This document shows, piece after piece, positions 63,879 through 64,000 of a stretch of 64,000 bases of DNA. The stretch spans positions 17,148,810 to 17,212,809 of the forward strand of contig CM022673.1 in NCBI GenBank assembly GCA_012295275.1, in the 5' to 3' direction. Made by a program: the position numbers and the translations under genes. The notes beneath the pieces were generated by a model. It saw only the letters and a program-made list of their open reading frames with translations. It was not told the DNA's origin and searched no databases. Within the stretch, counting starts at the first letter, position 1; each line of letters opens with the position of its first letter. This stretch comes from Chrysomallon squamiferum. Lineage: Eukaryota; Mollusca; Gastropoda; Neomphalida; Peltospiridae.

Positions 63879-64000
63879 CTGTCAAAGAAAATTAAACAAA
63901 TACAAGAAATTACAAAAGTCTCATAATATTTTACCTGTTAATTGAATCTTAAATTCATAATTACTCTGTAAAAAACATTACTGTGATTTTAATTTTACTA

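Larger units (their letters stand above)
57222..64000. repeat. array unit 3, partial (cut by the window end)
   Basis: A third copy of segment B begins at 57222 and continues to the edge, including IF tail exon 2 and the last two RNF141 exons. The total number of units is unknown because the array runs out of the window. Confidence 0.92.

Noticed and set aside
1-64000. CRISPR arrays, rRNA, tRNA genes or prokaryotic operons
   Set aside because: None visible: repeats lack the regular spacer pattern, no cloverleaf with A/B boxes was spotted by eye, and genes are split by introns.

Overview
The window is strongly AT-rich eukaryotic DNA with short exons, GT-AG introns of a few hundred to a few thousand bases, abundant microsatellites and a decayed Tigger-type transposon. 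A long-rod intermediate-filament (IF) gene carrying a lamin tail domain, a RING-H2 ligase and RNF141 together indicate an animal, most likely a protostome. A lophotrochozoan such as a mollusc or annelid fits best, but the species cannot be read from the sequence.

Layout: (1) 1-3565 is mostly gene-poor, with a promoter-like CRE/CCAAT patch near 1022-1034 and one weak candidate exon. (2) 3566-11011, minus strand, is a ten-exon gene for a 785-residue RING-H2 E3 ligase. All exon phases join without a break. Its probable promoter and first noncoding exon lie near 12030-12140. (3) 12.1-20.9 kb holds simple repeats and no gene I can recognise. (4) From about 20.95 kb to 37.8 kb on the plus strand is an IF-like gene with a promoter-proximal RFX X-box, a long head, a lamin-length rod, a long Ser/Pro linker, a lamin tail domain and alternative C-terminal tail exons. 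Its tail domain resembles vertebrate LMNTD1. A decayed Tigger element of about 2 kb sits in one intron. (5) From 37.2 kb to the right edge the sequence is a tandem array of near-identical units of about 10 kb (starts about 37239, 47244 and 57222, the third cut by the window end).

Each array unit contains, in order: a copy of the last IF tail exon (+); a long noncoding stretch; the 3' exons of RNF141 (-), which are convergent with the IF gene; a 1.1-kb inverted copy of IF intron sequence found in forward orientation at 36089-37181; and the start-codon exon of RNF141 in the opposite (+) orientation, pointing into the next IF tail exon. No unit contains an intact RNF141, and at least one middle RNF141 exon is absent from every complete unit. 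The arrangement can be explained by a tandem duplication of the IF-3'-end/RNF141 interval followed by inversion of the segment spanning the duplication junction, then further amplification. Copies 2 and 3 share variants that copy 1 lacks.

The most notable points are this rearranged array, the reiterated IF tail exon, an IF exon whose stop codon sits exactly at a usable splice donor in phase with the next tail exon, the X-box at the IF promoter, and SUMO- and ubiquitin-interaction-like motifs in the RING-H2 ligase. Exon structures were derived by hand from splice sites, phase and family resemblance. No database search was possible.
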